Source of the DNA: Saturnia japonica
Taxonomy: Eukaryota; Arthropoda; Insecta; Lepidoptera; Saturniidae
Assembly: GCA_033032175.1 (NCBI GenBank)
Contig: CM065323.1
Span: forward strand, 13,888,001-13,952,000
Reading direction: 5' to 3'
Length of the DNA stretch: 64,000 bases
The notes under the pieces were generated by a model. That model was given only the letters and a program-made list of their open reading frames with translations, was not told the origin of the DNA and ran no database searches. A program made the position numbers and the translations under genes. Shown piece by piece: positions 1 through 13,040 of the stretch (its first letter is position 1; each line of letters begins with the position of its first letter).

Positions 1-1447
1 ACCAATCAGTTTATACACAATCAGCAAGCAACAGTTTTACATGCTTGCTCGTGCCTGTTACACGGATAATTTCAATATTGTACTTATATAATTATATCGA
101 AAAGCCGAGGATCCGGTGCGCTGATGATGATGTTAATGTCACTTTGAAAGATTTCACTTTAGATAAACAGATTGAAAATATTGAAATAATTTAATAACAA
201 ACTTATCACAGAAATATGAGTAATACAAAACATTAGCACGAGCGATAGGGCGAGGACCCTATCTTGCCGCGATACATTTAAAACTGTATTTTTTCGAACT
301 GCCTTCGAGTTCGAGGCCTTTGCACCGATACATATTAAATTAATATGAAACGAGTCGTGTAAATTGAGCATCTGGCCAGCGACAACCAAGGGCTAGCGAA
401 GCGTCTCGCATTTCTAAATTTGGACCGATAATCGTTGTTTTAATATTGATAAATAACCAGTCATTAATCGTTATTTATAAATCAGAATAAAATAATAGAT
501 TACAATTGATACTTTTTAAAATAAATATTTGATGTTGCATTTTTTACTTATTTAAAAAAAAAGGTAAAAAACATACTAACTCAAAAATGGTTCACTTTTG
601 CATAAAAAATTAAAGGGGTTAAAATTATCGCAAATAATCACCCCTATCACCCCTCAATGAGAATACGGCGAACTACCAATAACCCTGTACATCTTCAGAA
701 GCGTTTTAAGTTAATAAAAAGTACTCAATGCACGACAGTTACGTGTCCATTTTATTAGTATTCGAAGTGTCGAGTGGAGTTCAGTATTTTTTAAAGGCAA
801 GAGTCCCCCCGTCCCTCTCGACGCGCGCTCCTCCCCCGTGCCCGCGTCACGTCTCACTCAGCAGATTAACACTTATTATTATATAAACTACATTTTTATA
901 GAATAAACTGTGTCTCGCGGCTCCCTTGTATCACACGAACGCTATTTGCATCTCATGATTTTATTTGAAGCGATGTTTTATAATATTGTTAAAGATTTAT
1001 CTATAATTTATATATGCTATTTATTGCAAAATGACATGTTAATATGTATTTACAACAACACTAGTGAGCAGATAATTTATTACTGTATATTATATAACGT
1101 AAGTAGATGCCGCATGAAGTGGGGGGAGGGGGGGTGCACATCTACATACATGTGTCACATAGTTATAATAATATAACATATGTATACACCGTGTACAAAA
1201 CGATTTCATTAAAAATGGCCAAGCCATTTTTCATTAGAAACCCAGACATGCAAAATCATTTCAATTTGACCTACTTGTTATGTAGGTACGTAATACAGCA
1301 CAACATTACAAGGGATGTCAAATAAAATATTGAGTACTTTTTGCAATGATACAATCTAAAGGAAGCGTAACCGTTTCGCGGCCCGAGTTCTCTGAATACA
1401 ATCATATCAGTATCAGTAATAATGTATGTTGTGTTGTGTTGTTACAG
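1..1447. other. Upstream or intronic sequence, nothing recognised
   Basis: No exon, repeat family or RNA gene could be recognised here. The downstream exon at 1448 opens in mid-codon, so at least one coding exon with the start codon must lie to the left. It is either outside the window or too short to see in this stretch. The region is AT-rich apart from a C-rich patch near 806-860. Confidence 0.6.
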
Positions 1448-1515
1448 GCAGAGGGCGCGACTACCACTCGCAGCACGAGGAGGAGCACGACGAGCACGGC
1501 AAGAAAGCTTACGAG
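1448..1515 (+). CDS. Histidine-rich secreted-type protein, first visible coding exon
   Basis: This is the first visible exon of an insect His/Lys/Gly-rich protein. It follows a polypyrimidine-poor but clear acceptor (gttacag) and ends at GAG before a gt donor at 1516. It opens with the last two bases of a split codon, then encodes RGRDYHSQHEEEH and DEHGKKAYE. Four of 22 residues are histidine. The alternation of His with acidic and Lys residues, and the order of motifs through the later exons, resemble the insect family annotated as DUF4779 (from memory, not searched). Function is unknown. Metal binding or a cuticle or extracellular role is an inference from the histidines. The exon with the start codon and expected signal peptide is missing. 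Confidence 0.75.
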
Positions 1516-2532
1516 GTACTCACACACACACACACACACTAGCATGCACACATAAACACACGCTATTAACGTGTATACATTGAGCAGATTGGAATCACTG
1601 ACTCGGTTTATTTACTAACCAGTCGTGGTATCAGCTCAAATGGTGTTCGCTCTCGGCTGTCGTCAGCTATTACAAACGTAGACATACTATACTACAATAT
1701 TATAAATTGTTGCTTCGGTAACATCCTCCACTGCGTATACTGTATGGATAAGCACGTCGTTGCGTCGCCAAAGAGTTCCTGAGGACCAACTCTCTACTCG
1801 TTCTGTACGTACTTTACACCGCGCCTACATATATTATAATAATTGTGAAACTATAGCATAAGATTAGCATCTTGCATACAACATAAGCACATGTTAGTCC
1901 AAATCAAACTCCAATATATAATTTAATATAGTTTATTGGATATAGTGCCTTAAAGAAACGTCATAAATGTTGTAAATCTACGTAACTGTAAGGAAAACAT
2001 CTGAATCTTTGAGAGGAGCCGACAAGAAACTTGCTCGAGTTTGCCAATACTTACATGTTGTATTGATTACTGCAGTTGTTATAATTTGTAATTGATGTAC
2101 AGTTCCATTAATTAGTAAGACTGTGTGAATAAGAATATTACAACTCGTGAGGAACAGGGTGAAGCCGAGATAGATGCCAGTGGGATATAAATGTTTCATT
2201 ACCAAAAATCGAACTTGCCAAAATCGTGATATAATAGTTTAAATAATGAGCGTGGGGTCCACATAATCCAATCCTCCACAGGCCATATTGAGAAACAGAT
2301 ACGTCTCGCTTGAGCATGCGATTATCTCCACGACAAATGCGAAATACGCTTCAAAGTTTCAGACTTCATTTACTATGGAATAATAGTAATAAATTCTGTT
2401 CTATTTTTATTATATTTACAAAATAGTTAATTAAGTATACATTTATGTGTCAATAATCATTTTGTATTTAGTTCATTTAAAAAAATACAACGGCATCTAT
2501 CCATATCGAAAAGAATAGTTGCCCTGACAGAT

Positions 2533-2568
2533 GAGACAGGGGAGACAGGGGAAACAGGGGCGACAGGG
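2533..2568. repeat. 9-bp tandem repeat, four units
   Basis: Four successive units read gagacaggg, gagacaggg, gaaacaggg and gcgacaggg. It is a simple minisatellite-like run inside an intron. Confidence 0.8.
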
Positions 2569-3572
2569 TTCTGTTGTCGGACAATTATTGGAGTGGTTTC
2601 TTTAAAGTACATATAAAATCAAATAAAGAATATTGTACCATTGATAGTGTTGGTGATGATATATTTGCATAATTTTTAAATAACATAGTACGGAAAGAAA
2701 AACCTTTAAAAATATTAGCCGAAGTATCAGAGGAAATGCGTAAAAGGCAAGAATAAGTAGATATTCTGGATTTAAAAGAAAATAAAAAGAATAAGGGTTT
2801 TGCCGATATGAAAAAAAAATAAAAAAATTGACAAGAGAAATAATTCTAAAACTATCAAAATAAAGTTGAAAAATAAGATAGCTAAAGATAAATGACAATA
2901 TATAATATGAAAAGGAAACCAAAACAATACATTATTTTAGTAAAAAGAATGCCGCGCTGTCGACGTAATTAATTTTAGGGAAAAGGAAAATGATAATTAT
3001 TGAAAAGTAAATGAAGGTCGAGGATCACGAGTAACAGTACTTCATTATTTATTGTCCATACAGAGATAATGAAGACTATTCACTAAATAACGACTATAAA
3101 CTATCAAAGGCATCCTTCTTAGCATTTACATGGTAAACTATGTATAGGTTAGGCATATATCCTCAAAAATAGTTCTGCTAAAACTGAATTTCTGCAAAAT
3201 CAGTAATTTTTAGGTCAACAAAAACAAGTTTAAATGATTGGACTCGTTATATTCATAAGTATAATTGACGGAAAATTAGGAAGCCTTTTCAAAAACTCGG
3301 GTATCTATTTCGGTTTTACGTTAATGCTCATAGCAAATAGAATGGAAGTTTAGGAGATGGTCTATAGCGAGACGCTGTACATAGCATAGCACAGCTGGAC
3401 GTGCGAGGGGTTACAAAGGTACCTCTGTTTATATGGTGACGCCAAGGTGATCACGGCGCACGCAAACGAACGCAATCTGTACCTTCATACATTTTAATTT
3501 CTTTGTATGTGTGCGTTTCATTGAGCGACGATACTCATGATATTAATAGATTAATGACAACATTCACTAAAG

Positions 3573-3665
3573 GTGAGAAACCAGAAGAGACGCGACAAGA
3601 AACTGTCGAGCAAGTCTGTGGCGACCCTCAAGAAGAAACCCTGGTATTTACATTACGCAGTGGAC
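3573..3665 (+). CDS. Candidate 31-codon exon within the large intron
   Basis: A 93-nt segment is flanked by an AG at 3571-3572 and a consensus donor gtaagt at 3666. It is open in the frame that begins and ends on codon boundaries, encoding a basic peptide that includes KKLSSKSVATLKKKPWYLHY. Phase 0 at both ends would let it be skipped or included between the neighbouring exons of the histidine-rich gene without changing frame. Against it, the peptide has one histidine and does not resemble the rest of the protein, the upstream pyrimidine tract is weak, and a second frame is also open. It could instead belong to another gene or be chance. Confidence 0.25.
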
Positions 3666-4506
3666 GTAAGTCTACACCCTCCCTTCTCAACTCTGCCTCG
3701 CCGCCCCGCCACGCTGACACCGCCTAAACGCCCAAGCTCCAGCAAGTCGAAAGGGCCCGAGCCCTTTCCGTCCTTGTGTAGTTCTCACTGATTCTATAAA
3801 CTGAATGCCAGAGTGTCGGAGTGCTGATAGTGTCGACTCTAGGCAGGTGAGCAGGCGAGCTGGCGGGCTGGCGAGGCGGATGAGCCTCCTCCGTGTCCGT
3901 ATACTCACTGTCGACTAACTGAACATTGTGTTGTGAACCGTTTATCTGTTAACATTGAATGCTAATAAGTTTCCTCGGCATTGCTCGCGTCAGTCGAGTC
4001 ACGCCTCTCACTATTAGGATTGCCTCTAGGAAGGTGATACAGTCTACTTGAAAACTGTTCTTTCCTTTAGAATTATTTTCTGCCGCCCTACAATTACAGC
4101 GCATCATGAGAGTGTACTTCTCTGAACTAGAACTGAATATTAATTTTCCCATGAGTATAATCGTATATTCATTGCGAGGGATTCGCGGTTATGCGTTGTC
4201 ATGAACCCGACTGTATGACATGCTGATACACACACACACACACACATAGTCCATACACATGCTGAGAAACTATACACAGTAAGTCTCTTTTAGTTTGTCA
4301 CATTTCAAGATCAACAAATGTATATAACACCGGTTAATCGTACGAGCCGTTAGTTCATAAAAAGTCTAGTGAGACTGTAAACTGTAAGCATGCAAAATCG
4401 TGATAGAGCTTGAAAACTACTTGAGTTATTAATATCTGCTGATAGTTAGACTCAGGACAATATAGTTAACCATGATTTTCTGATTGCTTCTCTTTCTTGT
4501 TTTAAG

Positions 4507-4622
4507 TTTTCACCCCCTCAGTACTACACGTTAGTAGTTTTCACCCCCTCGGTACTACACGTTAGTAGTTTTCACCCCCTCAGTACTACACGTTAATTGT
4601 TTTCACCCCCTAAGTACTACAA
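4507..4622. repeat. 31-bp tandem repeat, about 3.7 units
   Basis: Units starting at 4507, 4538, 4569 and 4600 share ttttcaccccct followed by a variant of cagtactacacgttagtag. Differences between units are single bases, so the array looks young. No function is apparent. Confidence 0.85.
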
Positions 4623-6146
4623 TAGTTTTGCAGTCGGTTATGGTTCCTATTCATTCTCTCATGAGTTTGAAAAACTTTCTGCTCATCGTTACCAGTATTC
4701 TCTGAGTAAAGACTCTTTTTCTCCCTCTCTTGCATGCATTATAATGACGTTTCTTACTTACCAAATATATCCGTTTACTTGAATACTTGCATTTTCTTCA
4801 CCTTCCATCTTCCCAAATATGCTCATACTATCATAGGTCGACATATTAATATAACAATGATCACGTATCTGTATATCAAGCCAGATTCAAATAGCTTTTT
4901 ATATGGGTAAAGTAGGAATGTAAGAGTGAACAATGGAGCATATGCCCTGTCTTCTTTTTTGTATACTTAAAGATCCCAAGATATCTGAAGGTTAAGGTAC
5001 TATTACTACTATTGTACCTTATCTTCTGCCTATTGACAGCTAAAGTCATCCGATTTTGTACTTCTCGACATACCAAGTCCTCGTACGCATTTTTGCGATC
5101 GATCTTTCGGCATAAAATCAGCATAAATCTTGAATTATCTTTAAGTTACGTCAAATTAGCCAATAATCGAGATGCATTATCGAATTACAGCTAATAAATA
5201 TGCACTAAACTTGTTTACTGAGCATTAAACTGAGTCTGTATACACCTTCCTCGAGCATTCTTAAAAGATTTATAAGGAATGCTTTTTAGCATTAAGTCCT
5301 CCAATTGGACTCTTATATACAATGAACAACAACCTCAGAATATCCTCTAATGTTTTTACTGTAGTTACATAAGTGTCTACATAAGATACCATCGTATATT
5401 GTGCAATGTTGCCTGATACATGGTGTTTCAATGAAGTTACATTACTGTAACCTGATGCTCGCTGCTGATGATTGCAGGCGGCTGTTGAGTTGTTTTGAAA
5501 CACGGTATTGTTTTCGCGGCAGCGTCTATTGTTCTAATAATGTTTGTACTATTAGTGTTCGAACGTAAAGTGTTTGTGATAACACGAGGAGCCGCGCGGG
5601 AACATCCGAACATCGCATTCTACTACTCTACAATACCACAATTTGCTTACAACAAACATGGCCGTTCCTCTTACAGCTGTACCAAAATACTTGGATAATT
5701 TTAGAGACTCAGTTTCAGTAACTATTTTTACAGAATTGGAAAACCGATCTTTCTTTTATGAATTATATTTGTTGACTTAAAAAATATAAAAGCACCAATT
5801 TTTTCCCATGTTTCTTACATAATAATTATAAAATTTTTAGAAGCGCAAACTGTCTAATTAAGTTCTTGGGCTCAATTTGGTACCAGTTTTAATAATTTAT
5901 ATGCAACGTAATATGCGCATGGGACCGTGAAAAAAGTAGTATATTTTTTAGGCACAGACCATCTTGTATAGATACTAAACCTACTTTGAATAACCTAAGT
6001 TGAATATTAACAATAATGTTAGAAAGAATTGACATTGTGATCAAAATGTAAGTAACAATGTGTATAATATTTAGTATAGTTTTAAATGAATTTATTTCTA
6101 GTTGAACAAGGTGAGTTGAGTACAATTGTAAACTGTGATGAGCGTG

Positions 6147-6183
6147 GAGCCGAGCCGAGTGAGCCGAGCCGAGTGAGCCGAGC
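6147..6183. repeat. 14-bp tandem repeat, about 2.6 units
   Basis: The unit gagccgagccgagt is repeated twice exactly and then partially, next to a GC-rich patch that extends to about 6225. Confidence 0.6.
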
Positions 6184-6989
6184 GCAGTGCTCGCCGGCCG
6201 CGGCCCTACCGGCGCGGCGTGGCTCTACAGGCACCTAGCTAATCAAATTTGGGGAAATTAATTTTAAACTTCATACTTCAACGATGCCACTAACTCGAGT
6301 TTTCGATAACAACTCGATGACATTTTCGTTTTACTAAATACAAAATTAATCGTTGTATAATATTATTAACTTAATATGTATAGAGAAAAAAACATGTTAA
6401 ATAGTAATTATTCTTTGTTATTTGCTTTAGTTCACAATATTAATTATTGTGTCAAAAATCTTGAATACCAGCGCAACCGCACCACCGCGCTTGCCCTAAC
6501 TAAATTATTACATAATTTTCAAAACATAGTTTATATTTGTAACCTATATAATGAAATAATATATTTAGAATGTGAATTAGTTGGTAGAGGTTGTAAAACA
6601 AAGTTCGCAAGTCAATTATTGCTCGGTCTGACGATTGTAAGGTTGTTAGCGAGATTCCCGACTCGTTTTAATTAACTGCGAATAATATTTATTAGTTAAT
6701 AAGCAGCGAGAAGCTGTTAGCGATACAGACCGTACACAGATATACACACACGCATACGCTCACGCGCGCCTGACGCGACACGGTCGAGCTGAGCAGAGCT
6801 GAGCGGTGACAGTGTGAGAGCCGCGCTGCCCGCGCCACCTGTAGGAATTGCAGGCCGTATCGTGTGTGTATAAGTTATTATAACTGTCCTATCCCATGTT
6901 AGTACCAGGAGCTTCATAAAATTTATACAATTACATTACAGCAATTTGACATATATTCTTACAAACAGTATGTGTTTCTCATTACTAAA

Positions 6990-7975
6990 TAATTACATCA
7001 ATATTTTATTTTATTTTAAAGGTAGTTCATTGATTGCTGAAAAAATTGTGGGAGCGAGAATCAATAAAATCTTTGAAGGTGGTTTGGACAGCCTCATTGG
7101 AATTGAATTTATTTTCCTTTTAAGAAATTGTCCAAATTCCGAATAAAGTGGTAATCTGTTGGAGCAATGTCCGGGGAATATGGTGGGTTTCGGAGACATT
7201 CCAACCGCAGTTCCTGTAATTTAGCGACCGTCGCTTGTAAAGTATGGGGTCTAGCGTTGTTCTGAAGCAGCAGTGGGCTTGAGATATTGACCAGTCTCGG
7301 TTGTTTAACGGCTAGCTTTTCCATTATGGTTTGCAATTGTTGACAATACAGATCTGCCGTTATCGTCTGGACAGATCTAACGAAGCTGTAGTGGTTACAC
7401 CAGCACTGGTCCACCACACACTCACCAGTACTTTTTTCTGAGACGACTTTCGCTTGGGACAGGATTTGGCCGTTTCTCCTGGGTTCAACCACTGTGATGA
7501 GCGTTTCCGATTGTCGTAAAGGATCCATTTTTAGTCACAAGTAACAATATAATTCCCTTGTTATTGTGACGGTTGAGTAATGTAATGCAGAACTCAATAG
7601 ATGTTTGTTGGCGTGCTTCAGCCAATTCATGCGGAACTCATTTCACGAGCTTTTTCACTTTTCCTGTTTGTTCCAAGTGAATTTTTTTTATCACTCACAC
7701 CGAAGCCTGCCGCTAACTCTGATGTGGTTTGTGAATGATCCGCTTCAACGATCACCTTTGATTCTTCATTTTCAACTAGGGTCTCCGGCAGTCCACGGGG
7801 TCTGTTTCGTAGGTCAAAATTTCCAGAACGAAAACGTTGAAACCAAAAACGTACCGTGTTTTCTTTTACAGTAGCTTTCTCATACACATCATTAATCCTT
7901 CGAGCTGATTCTGCAGCGCTGATGTTACAATGGAACTTATATTCGTAAATAAGGCGATATTATAAATTTTCTATT
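6990..7975 (-). pseudogene. Degenerate mariner transposase (Tc1/mariner DNA transposon)
   Basis: Read on the minus strand, the pieces follow mariner order. The N-terminal helix-turn-helix region lies at about 7975-7627, with VKENTVRFWFQRFRSGNFDL and SQTTSELAAGFGVSDK. A damaged middle follows, then the C-terminal catalytic part at 7528-7109 with TITADLYCQQLQ and PPYSPDIAPTDYHF, and a tail to about 7015. Stops and frameshifts separate them, the segment around the first catalytic Asp is lost, and the second catalytic Asp in the usual DNARPH motif is Asn (NNARPH). The third Asp (PDIAPTDYHF) remains. I could not identify terminal inverted repeats, so the boundaries are approximate. The copy is inactive and lies in an intron. 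Confidence 0.88.
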
Positions 7976-8598
7976 TTATGAAAAGAACGATGTCAAAGAA
8001 AAATAAAATGGTGCGAAAACAAATGAATCACTAAATTCGAAACATAAATACACAAGCGTAAATTTGGAATAAATTTGAGTTTGGAATTTCTAATCAGTCG
8101 CCAGATATTTGAGATCAAGGTGACCAGTTCAACAAAACGCCAATTTCATATGTAAAGACCTACTATTAATTTAATCAGTCATTTCTAGGTTCCTCATGGT
8201 AGGTGCCTTCTATTTCATTATATGTTTAAAGTTTTTTTCTTTAAGAATAATTACGCCCCCGCACACCTCGTGCACCCCTCGCATACCCGGACGCGTTCGG
8301 ATTGGATTTTTGTCAGGGTTGTTGTTTCTATTAATTATTTGTTTAGAGAGTTTGTCCGGCTTTATGTAATTGGTTCTGATTGAGGATCCTGACAGGAGTC
8401 CTTCTTTTAGTAAAATAATTATATTTTGAAGGAAATATGTTATAAGTAAAGGCTGTATAGGAGACTAGACGCCGCGCCGCGACGCGACGTGACTCTAAGG
8501 GTCAGTATTGCGTCTATATTCAGAGTGAATAGTTAATTTATAAATAATATTTATACTTTATATTAACAAAATATAACCTAAAAATGTAATAACTATCT

Positions 8599-9105
8599 TC
8601 TATACAATTAGTAAAATTGAAGTGTCTGTTTGTAATGTCAAAATAACAGCTTCTTACTAAATGCATATGAAAGTACATACGATACATGTAACAAAACGCC
8701 CATTTTTAAAATTTTTGTCTGTCTGTCTGTATGTTGTTCCGGGTAATCTCCAAAACGGTTGGATCGATTTTGACGGGACTTTCACTGATAGATAGCTGTT
8801 GATATAGGGAGTAACTTAGGCTACCTTTATTTTAGAAAAAGAATTAGGCTTCCGAACAAATAAAAAAAGTGGTCATGGTGAATCAATTCGGGCGCTTAAA
8901 TGGCTTATGCTGAGTAAACCACAAGAGATATAGCAAATTAATTTACCTACCACATAATCACAAGCATTAAAAAGACCTACAAAAAGTCCGGGAGAGTATA
9001 CATCTATATTCTAAGGAACTCCCACAATAAGTATTTATGTCTTTAAAATAGTTGGAAGCGGGGGAGGAAGATTCGCGCGAGCATTCTGAAGTCCACCTGA
9101 GCGAA
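8599..9105 (+). mobile_element. Helitron-like nonautonomous element, family A, 3' end lost
   Basis: It begins TCTATACAATTAGTAAAATT, continues through the gtctgtctgtctg microsatellite and the family body, and stops at gtgagcgaag just before the terminal hairpin and CTAG. Compare the complete copy at 39964-40477. The remainder (9106-9160) resembles the 3' end of another repeat, with an A-rich run. It has no coding capacity. Confidence 0.75.
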
Positions 9106-9160
9106 GATCACTTTCCATCAGGTGCGCCACCTGCCCGTTTGCTCCTTTTTACCAATAAAA

Positions 9161-9565
9161 AAAAACTTTCCCTGACTTTTTTCCAGGTCTTTTTAATGCT
9201 TACAATTATTTAGTACATTAATTTGCTATATCCCTTGTGGTTTACTCAGCGTAAACCATTTAAGCGCCCGAATTGATTCAACGTGTCCAGTTTTTTTTAT
9301 ACATGCGGAACCCTAATTATTTATTCTAAAATAAAAGTAGCATAAGTTACTCCCTATAATATAAGATATCTATCAGTGAAAGTCCCGTCAAAATCGATCT
9401 AACCGTTTTGAAGATTACCCGGAACAAACAGACAGACAGAGAAAAAAAAATTTTAATTTGTTTTTTTTTTGTTATAGGTATCGTATATACTTTCATATGC
9501 ATTTAGTAAAAAAACTGTTATTTTGTCAATACAAACAGACACTTGAATTTTATTAATTGTATAGA
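9161..9565 (-). mobile_element. Helitron-like family A copy in inverted orientation
   Basis: This is the reverse complement of the family A body, ending at the canonical 5' terminus (TC) at 9564-9565. Its internal end is truncated near the ctgacttttt stretch at 9170. With the copy at 8599-9105 it forms a tail-to-tail inverted repeat with arms of about 400 bp. Confidence 0.75.
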
Positions 9566-10816
9566 TAATATAATTATACATAATATTGTTAAAGAGTACA
9601 TAATTATGTAGTTTATAGTAGATAACAAATAACGTATGCTTCGAGAGGATCCACAATCATCATATTATATTACTGACACGTATTCAAATAAACTGTAATG
9701 AAGAGAGCAGGGTCGCGCTCTGTATTGTGTGCTTGTTGCTGTCACAGTTCCAATGCTTTCTTATAAATACAATTTACTTGAACGTGTTATAATATATCAC
9801 AGTTTAAACAGAAGTTAATCATGGAAACATATCCGGTATCGAAGTGACATGAGCCCTCCTTGCCGCCCTTGCCTGATACTATTCATACTCTAAATACGAA
9901 CTTAAATACAATTCTAAGACCGAACAATAAGTTGACAGAAAATTGTAGAATTTCTTTAAAATAGGTTAAGTATAAGATGATTTCATTAGAAATATTCATG
10001 TTATTATAAAAAATATTACATAATGATAAATAAAAACCAACAGACTCTCACTTTCTTTATAAAACATATTCACGAAAAACTTCACAGTCATTTTACAACA
10101 TTAATACATTTCGTTGTAGTATGATATATTATATGATTACTAATGTTATGTATGATCGATGTTCCATGTGTGTTGTGTCACTGTGTCACTGTGTGCAATA
10201 CACATGTTCTAATATTTTATTAATAACATTATCTTTTTATATTATGTTGTGTTGCTTCATTATATAATTATTTTATATTTAGTATAGTGAGCGCCTGCAA
10301 CATGCAATATGTTCCCGTTTCTATGAGTTAATATACTTTACATACAATTGTAATGTCATTAAATCATACTACAAGCAGTCAGTTTATAAACAATCTAGTG
10401 AAATTGTAAACTAACGATAGACTGTGAATAAACATTACCTAATATATTATATAATGTAGTAGTTACATTTTCGTAAGCTTATAAACTAACCAGTTAAGTT
10501 GTGTTGAAACTGTGATTATAACGCCAGAGACAATTAGACGTTGAAATACACATTTCTTAAGTCCTAGTACTTTTCATAAATTTGTATATTGTTAATTTGT
10601 ATATTAGCAAAAATTCTACTTTATATTAGTATTCGTTCACAGTCTGTCGACAGTTTACAATACTACAAGTTTGTTTTTTATAAACTAACAGCTTTTACAC
10701 AAGTCTCGAGTGTGAGTTGCTTGCGAGTGATCGTAGAGAGATGGCGCTCACTCGTCGATCATTACTGCAAATTGAACAAAGACCAAGGTAAACTAATCTG
10801 TTGGACTAATCTGCAG

Positions 10817-10975
10817 GGTCACCATGAAGATACGAAGACCGCAAAAGGTCATCATGACAAAGAGAATCACCATGGTGAGTACGACGACCAGGGCGGCGTC
10901 AAGGAGGAGCATCACGACTCCGCTCAACACTACGGCTCCCACCACCACGAGGAACACGGGAAGAAGCAAGCCAAG
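10817..10975 (+). CDS. Histidine-rich secreted-type protein, internal exon
   Basis: A 53-codon exon sits between an acceptor (ctgcag at 10811-10816) and a gt donor at 10976, phase 0 at both ends. It contains 13 histidines, with blocks such as AKGHHDKENHHGEYD and YGSHHHEEHGKK. Repeated HH pairs with Lys, Glu and Gly match the exon ending at 1515 in composition. The GC-rich third positions contrast with the AT-rich intron and support coding. The predicted peptide is hydrophilic and probably disordered. Metal binding is plausible from the His clusters but not shown. Confidence 0.85.
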
Positions 10976-11402
10976 GTACATACAGACAAACACAGTTTGC
11001 GTATCTTAGTAATACTTGTCATAACAAATGATAGTTCCTACTGGCGGTGAGCGATTATGAGATAAATTAATGTAATCATTCGATTATGAAGATATCTCAA
11101 GATATCTCGATTATAGCCATTAGTAATTACTAATATTAGTAGATATTTCGATGATGAGTGATCATTCATAATCGAAGTACGATTAGTTATTACTAATGCA
11201 AGGTTACTAATTTCATAAAATTAGTAATTGTTACGACCGAATGATCTTTTTTTTAGCTAATTTTTATATGTGTTCTTGTAATGAAATTTGTTTACGACTG
11301 CGCGACCTTTTTCTTTTTTTTTACGAGATAGGTATTTCTACTAAATTATGCATTATACATGTATGTATGTATGATATTGAACTGGAACTATCTCTGACCC
11401 AG

Positions 11403-11567
11403 TACGAAGAGTCCGGGAAGCACGCGAAGGGACACAGCACGAAGGGCAGTCACGACATCCACAAGAAAGAAGAGTACGAAAAGAAAGTTGAGTTCTTTGA
11501 GGAGGAAGGAGATTCCGGCGAGGAAGAGAAGCACGGCGGACATCACCAGGATAGAGAACACAGCGAG
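11403..11567 (+). CDS. Histidine-rich secreted-type protein, internal exon
   Basis: A 55-codon exon follows tctctgacccag and ends before gtatcg at 11568, again phase 0 at both ends. It encodes YEESGKHAKGHSTKGSHDIH, then a Lys/Glu-rich stretch (EEYEKKVEFFEEEGD), then EKHGGHHQDREHSE. The HSTKG core is the most recognisable motif of this insect family as I recall it. It has eight histidines and more acidic residues than the other exons. Confidence 0.87.
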
Positions 11568-12980
11568 GTATCGAGACAATTTACTTGCTAGTTGTTCGTT
11601 TGTGTATTACAAAGCCGCAGAGTGTGCGCGTGCTCTTGCAGCGTCGCGTCGCGTCGTGTCGTGGTCTCTAATACTTATCTCAGAACAATTATTTTGTTAA
11701 TATTATATTTGTTATCGAGAGCGTGAAATTACTTGAGTATTGTAGAATTAAACGAACAATTGAAAAGGCAATCGAGAAGTGGTCGCCGTCTGGTTTTATA
11801 TCACTTTCCAGTTATTGTGAAGTATTATTGTAGATGCAAACAGTTGTATTAGTCGACTGCTCGGCTGGTGTCTCCGTGAACCTGTTCCCTCAGTTACGTC
11901 TGTTACACGACGCATGTTTGTATGGCGCCACTAGCGCTGTACTCAGCGACATCTATCGACGAGTTGTTATCTGTTTGTCTGTTCGCGTACTTACCTACTG
12001 TAAATGTATTGTGTTATGATCACGATAGCAATTTAACAGTTTAATACACGTAAAATTGATTTGAAATAAGTTTCGTACATCTAAATAATTGTATAGTTGC
12101 GACGTCTGGAACCTTGCAGTAGGTCTGTCGGACGGGCGGGTGCGGGGTCGCGGGGTCGCGGGGGACGGGTCGGTATGAAATATTGGTGAAACCGTGACAA
12201 TGTTATTAATTAATTGGTCCGTGAAGCGATCAGTACGATCTCACTCGAGCTGCGAGCAGTCGAGCACCTCGTGCCGCCCCGCGTCCTCCCGCGCCCTCTC
12301 GCGTCTCCTCGCCTCCTATCTATATTACGTAGGTATATATATATATATATAGGTTATCATAATGTAATACTGATATATCACGTACAGAAGAACAGTTCAA
12401 GGTCTCCCTACCGACTTGTAGCTTGCTTAACGGCTACACTAGCGAGAAGGACTTCGCTATAGAGCAACCTATGTGGTTGGTTGTTCGCTTGACTCACATT
12501 TGATGAGCATTAGATAAATAAAACTCTTAATTAATTGAGAAAGTAAAGACAACGTCGAGTCGCGAGCAACTAAACAATACATTAACCAACTGCGATGTCA
12601 CCGCCTCGCCGCGCCGTGCAGTGCTAGTGCTGAGGGTCGGGAGTCGAGACTAGCGAGTTGCGACACCACAGCATCAGCAAGGAATGCAGGCCGGCTCTCA
12701 GTCTCGGTCTTATGAAACTATCTCATCATTGTCTCTATCTGTAAAGTTTTTGTCAGTTGTTCCGCAACAAGGTGAAGGTCGGTCGGTCTGTCGGCCGCGG
12801 TCACTCACACCAATACAATCACTTTCCACCGAGTGACGTCACATCGCGCCACATCGTCAACATAGTATCAATAATGTATCGATGTTTAATTAATTCGTTT
12901 ACTTGTACCAGACTCGGTACGCGCTTCTAGCATTCTTTGTTATGAGAGTTACGATAAACAACTACATCATATGTGATGAT

Positions 12981-13040
12981 GCTTCTCCGCGCTTCTCCGC
13001 GCTTCTCCGCGCTTCTCCGCGCTTCTCCGCGCCTCTCCGT
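12981..13040. repeat. 10-bp tandem repeat (gcttctccgc), five exact units plus one degenerate
   Basis: Five exact consecutive copies of gcttctccgc run from 12981 to 13030, followed by gcctctccgt. The period is short and GC-rich and the location intronic. Exact copies suggest recent slippage. Confidence 0.9.

Larger units (their letters stand above)
1516..10816 (+). other. Large phase-0 intron of the histidine-rich gene
   Basis: This is about 9.3 kb between the exon ending at 1515 and the exon starting at 10817, both at codon boundaries. It holds a candidate 93-nt exon (3573-3665), short tandem repeats, a dead mariner element (about 6990-7975) and a back-to-back pair of Helitron-like elements (8599-9565). 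No other coding sequence could be supported. If undetected exons exist, this would be two or more introns. Confidence 0.6.

Noticed and set aside
5495..5698. A small membrane protein, open frame with a hydrophobic start
   Set aside because: It needs a non-ATG start, has no recognisable homologue, splice sites or regulatory context, and the hydrophobicity may come from the AT-rich codons.
10751..10787. An alternative first exon starting at an ATG upstream of the exon at 10817
   Set aside because: The peptide (starting MALTRRSLLQIEQRPR) lacks a signal peptide, and the spacing to the acceptor at 10816 is too short for a normal intron.
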